A DNA stretch of 7,244 nt. Origin: Calditrichota bacterium (GTDB lineage Bacteria > Zhuqueibacterota > Zhuqueibacteria > Oleimicrobiales > Geothermoviventaceae). How positions within the stretch are numbered: position 1 is the first letter of the stretch; every line of letters starts with the position of its first letter. A model generated the notes under the pieces. The model saw only the letters and a program-made list of their open reading frames with translations, ran no database searches and was not told where the DNA came from. This document shows positions 6,355 to 7,244 of the stretch, piece after piece. Position numbers and translations under genes: made by a program. The DNA is taken from contig JAADFT010000091.1 of assembly GCA_013152765.1 (NCBI GenBank), positions 7,068 through 14,311 on the forward strand, read 5' to 3'.

Positions 6355-6690
6355 CTAAAAGCCAAGCCCCGGCAGCTTCATGCCCGCCGGCAACATTCCA
6401 CCGCTAACCTCGCCCATCTTGGAGGCCGCCAGCTCCTGGGCCTTCTCCAGCGCCTGACTCACAGCCGCCAGGATCATGTCCTCCAGCATCTCCACATCCT
6501 CCGGGTCAACAACTTCCGGATCGATGTGAACCTCGAGGACCTGCTGGCGCCCGTTTGCCACCACGCGCACCATCCCTCCGCCGGCGCTGCCCTCCACCGT
6601 GAGATCAGCCAGCTCCTCCTGCACTTTTTCCAGTTTCTGCTGAAACTGCTGAGCCTGCTTCAGAAGCTGGTTCAAACCGCCTTTCAGCAT
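6355..6690 (-). CDS. ebfC: YbaB/EbfC family nucleoid-associated DNA-binding protein
   Basis: A 111-residue member of the YbaB/EbfC family, small dimeric proteins that bind DNA and associate with the nucleoid; their exact role is still debated. The N-terminal helix LNQLLKQAQQFQQKLEKVQEELADL (6-30) is heptad-like, followed by TVEGSAGGGMVRVVANGRQQVLEVHIDPEVV (31-61), the family's core sheet, and the helix DVEMLEDMILAAVSQALEKAQELA (65-88). The tail is glycine/methionine/proline-rich and ends GMKLPGLGF, as in many relatives. ATG 6690 is preferred over an in-frame GTG at 6720: a GAGG (6699-6702) sits eight bases upstream and the family begins with this M-KGGLNQLLKQAQ block. It lies between dnaX and recR, three bases from recR. 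Confidence 0.95.
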   Translation of the reverse strand: MLKGGLNQLLKQAQQFQQKLEKVQEELADLTVEGSAGGGMVRVVANGRQQVLEVHIDPEVVDPEDVEMLEDMILAAVSQALEKAQELAASKMGEVSGGMLPAGMKLPGLGF

Positions 6691-6698
6691 GTCGTCGT

Positions 6699-6702
6699 CC
6701 TC
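6699..6702 (-). promoter_or_regulatory. Shine-Dalgarno of ebfC
   Basis: GAGG eight bases before ATG 6690, directly preceded by a run of seven U in the minus-strand RNA (6703-6709). It supports the short form of EbfC over the form starting at GTG 6720. Confidence 0.6.
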
Positions 6703-6807
6703 AAAAAAACCGAAATCCACTTCCAGGGTTTTCAGCTCCGGCCCGGATCTTCAGGCGCGAATCTCCGCCTGCCACCAATCTTTCGGCCAGCCCGGTAACA
6801 TCCGCCC

Positions 6808-6867
6808 TTTTTCTCCGAGTGCTTCTGCTGCCGGCATCAGACCTGGGCAGCATCTGCAACTCAAAAA
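6808..6867 (-). repeat. Long interrupted hairpin immediately after dnaX
   Basis: In the minus-strand RNA the arms pair as follows: UUUUU (6863-6867) with AAAAA (6808-6812); GAG (6860-6862) with CUC (6817-6819); UGC (6856-6858) with GCA (6820-6822); and UGCUGCC (6846-6852) with GGCAGCA (6826-6832). The loop has 13 bases. A GGAG bulge, a single U bulge and a symmetric AGA/GAA internal loop (able to form tandem G-A pairs) interrupt the stem. It starts three bases after the dnaX stop. The U-run is on the 5' side and no U-run follows the 3' arm, so it is not a standard intrinsic terminator. It may be an RNA stability or processing element or an unrecognised structured RNA. Confidence 0.5.
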
Positions 6868-6870
6868 CCG

Positions 6871-7244
6871 CTAAAGCAACAGCTCTGCTTCAAAATCGTC
6901 CAGGATCTTGCGGACGACTGGATTCTCTTCGGCCAGTTTTTCAAGAGCCGCCTGTTTGGCCATGGGCGTGTGCGGCTCAGCGGGGACCTCTACGTTTTCG
7001 TCTTTGACGCACTCGATTCGCAGCGGTCGGCCCAGAACACCGGTCAAAATGTTCCGAATCAAATCCCGCTGACGCCGAATCGAATCGACCTGAAACCCGT
7101 TGCGTTTGCTGAACGCCAGCTCCAGCACATCACCCTGGAGTTTGCGCGGGGTACCCTCCGCCAGAAACACACCGAGGGCCATCCTCTTCTTCCGAACGGC
7201 AGCCACGATTTCCGGCCACCTTTCGCGCACTGCCTCAAGGGTCA
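6871..7244 (-). CDS. dnaX: DNA polymerase III gamma/tau subunit, C-terminal part (cut by window edge)
   Basis: The last 123 residues of a protein whose frame stays open to the right edge of the window. I assign it to DnaX, the clamp-loader ATPase subunit, mainly from position: it directly precedes ebfC and recR. The sequence fits the weakly conserved C-terminal DnaX domain. It begins LEAVRERWPEIVAAVRKKRMALGVFLAEGTPRKL, typical of the W-x2-I-x3-V helix. It continues with GDVLELAFSKRNGFQVDSI (strand with F), an RIECV segment, and the ending ENPVVRKILDDFEAELLL, resembling the common HPLVQ-x-AL-x-LFGG tail. A GTG at 7230 is internal, not a start. The AAA+ ATPase, zinc-binding and any slippery frameshift sequences lie outside the window, so whether a gamma form exists cannot be judged. 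Stop codon TAG at 6871-6873. Confidence 0.82.
   Translation of the reverse strand, partial: TLEAVRERWPEIVAAVRKKRMALGVFLAEGTPRKLQGDVLELAFSKRNGFQVDSIRRQRDLIRNILTGVLGRPLRIECVKDENVEVPAEPHTPMAKQAALEKLAEENPVVRKILDDFEAELLL

Larger units (their letters stand above)
6691..6870 (-). other. dnaX-ebfC intergenic region, about 180 bases
   Basis: This is the only sizeable gap in the window. Reading in the direction of transcription it contains, right after the dnaX stop, a long hairpin (6808-6867). It then holds a G+C-rich stretch with a second small inverted repeat, CAGGCG/CGCCTG around an eight-base loop, and finally a U7 tract and the ebfC ribosome site. No convincing protein-coding gene, tRNA or SRP RNA was recognised: the SRP-specific GGAA/GGAG tetraloop with its flanking CAGG/AGCA loop is absent. 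No good sigma-70 promoter was found. Confidence 0.6.

Noticed and set aside
6836..6864. Promoter-like TTGAGT, 17 bases, TCTGAT on the minus strand before ebfC
   Set aside because: Only four of six matches in each box, and the whole element lies inside the stem of the hairpin; likely chance.
6808..6867. Hairpin after dnaX read as an intrinsic terminator
   Set aside because: The U-run is on the 5' arm and the A-run on the 3' arm in the transcribed strand; no U-run follows the stem on either strand.
6691..6870. Possible SRP (4.5S/scRNA) gene, because it can lie near dnaX and because CAGGTC and AGCAG words occur here
   Set aside because: The GGAA/GGAG tetraloop with the flanking conserved symmetric loop of SRP domain IV is missing, and the words fall in the wrong structural context.

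Overview
The window is a compact, single-strand bacterial chromosomal segment. All ten genes lie on the minus strand, so transcription runs from the high-coordinate end to the low-coordinate end. In that order they are: dnaX (3' end only), ebfC/ybaB, recR, porG, porD, porA, porB, pgsA, pgpA, cinA and thpR (5' end only), i.e. nine complete genes plus two cut by the window edges counted as eleven loci. Most gaps are 3 to 54 bases, one pair overlaps by ATGA (porG/porD), and only the dnaX-ebfC gap reaches about 180 bases. No transposon, phage gene, CRISPR array, tRNA, rRNA or convincing intrinsic terminator was seen.

Three functional blocks are joined head to tail. (1) 6355-7244, DNA metabolism: the C-terminal end of the DNA polymerase III gamma/tau subunit, the nucleoid-associated protein EbfC, and the recombination mediator RecR. 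dnaX-ebfC-recR is a classic conserved bacterial cluster. (2) 2640-5705, carbon and energy metabolism: a complete four-subunit 2-oxoacid (most likely pyruvate) ferredoxin oxidoreductase in the order gamma, delta, alpha, beta. It oxidises pyruvate with CoA to acetyl-CoA and CO2, or runs in reverse, exchanging electrons with low-potential ferredoxin. (3) 1-2605, membrane lipid and nucleotide/RNA maintenance: pgsA and pgpA catalyse consecutive steps to phosphatidylglycerol, followed by cinA and the start of thpR. cinA-thpR is often followed by recA, which would then lie just beyond base 1 (inference).

The organism is probably an anaerobic or microaerophilic, possibly thermophilic bacterium with a G+C-rich genome. 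The four-subunit oxygen-sensitive Por complex is typical of archaea and of anaerobic or thermophilic bacteria, while dnaX, ebfC, recR, pgsA, cinA and thpR together are bacterial. I cannot fix the phylum from sequence alone; an Acidobacteriota-like or candidate-phylum lineage is only a guess. Several starts are GTG (porG, pgpA, cinA), and Shine-Dalgarno sequences are often clear.

The gene content is housekeeping, and I do not see an undescribed defence or mobile system. The features most worth a second look are non-coding: a long, regular hairpin directly after the dnaX stop codon, and a perfect 12-base palindrome in the porA-porB gap. Also notable are the insertion of a metabolic por operon between two information/lipid gene clusters, and a departure from the usual TSSQG-type motif in PorA.
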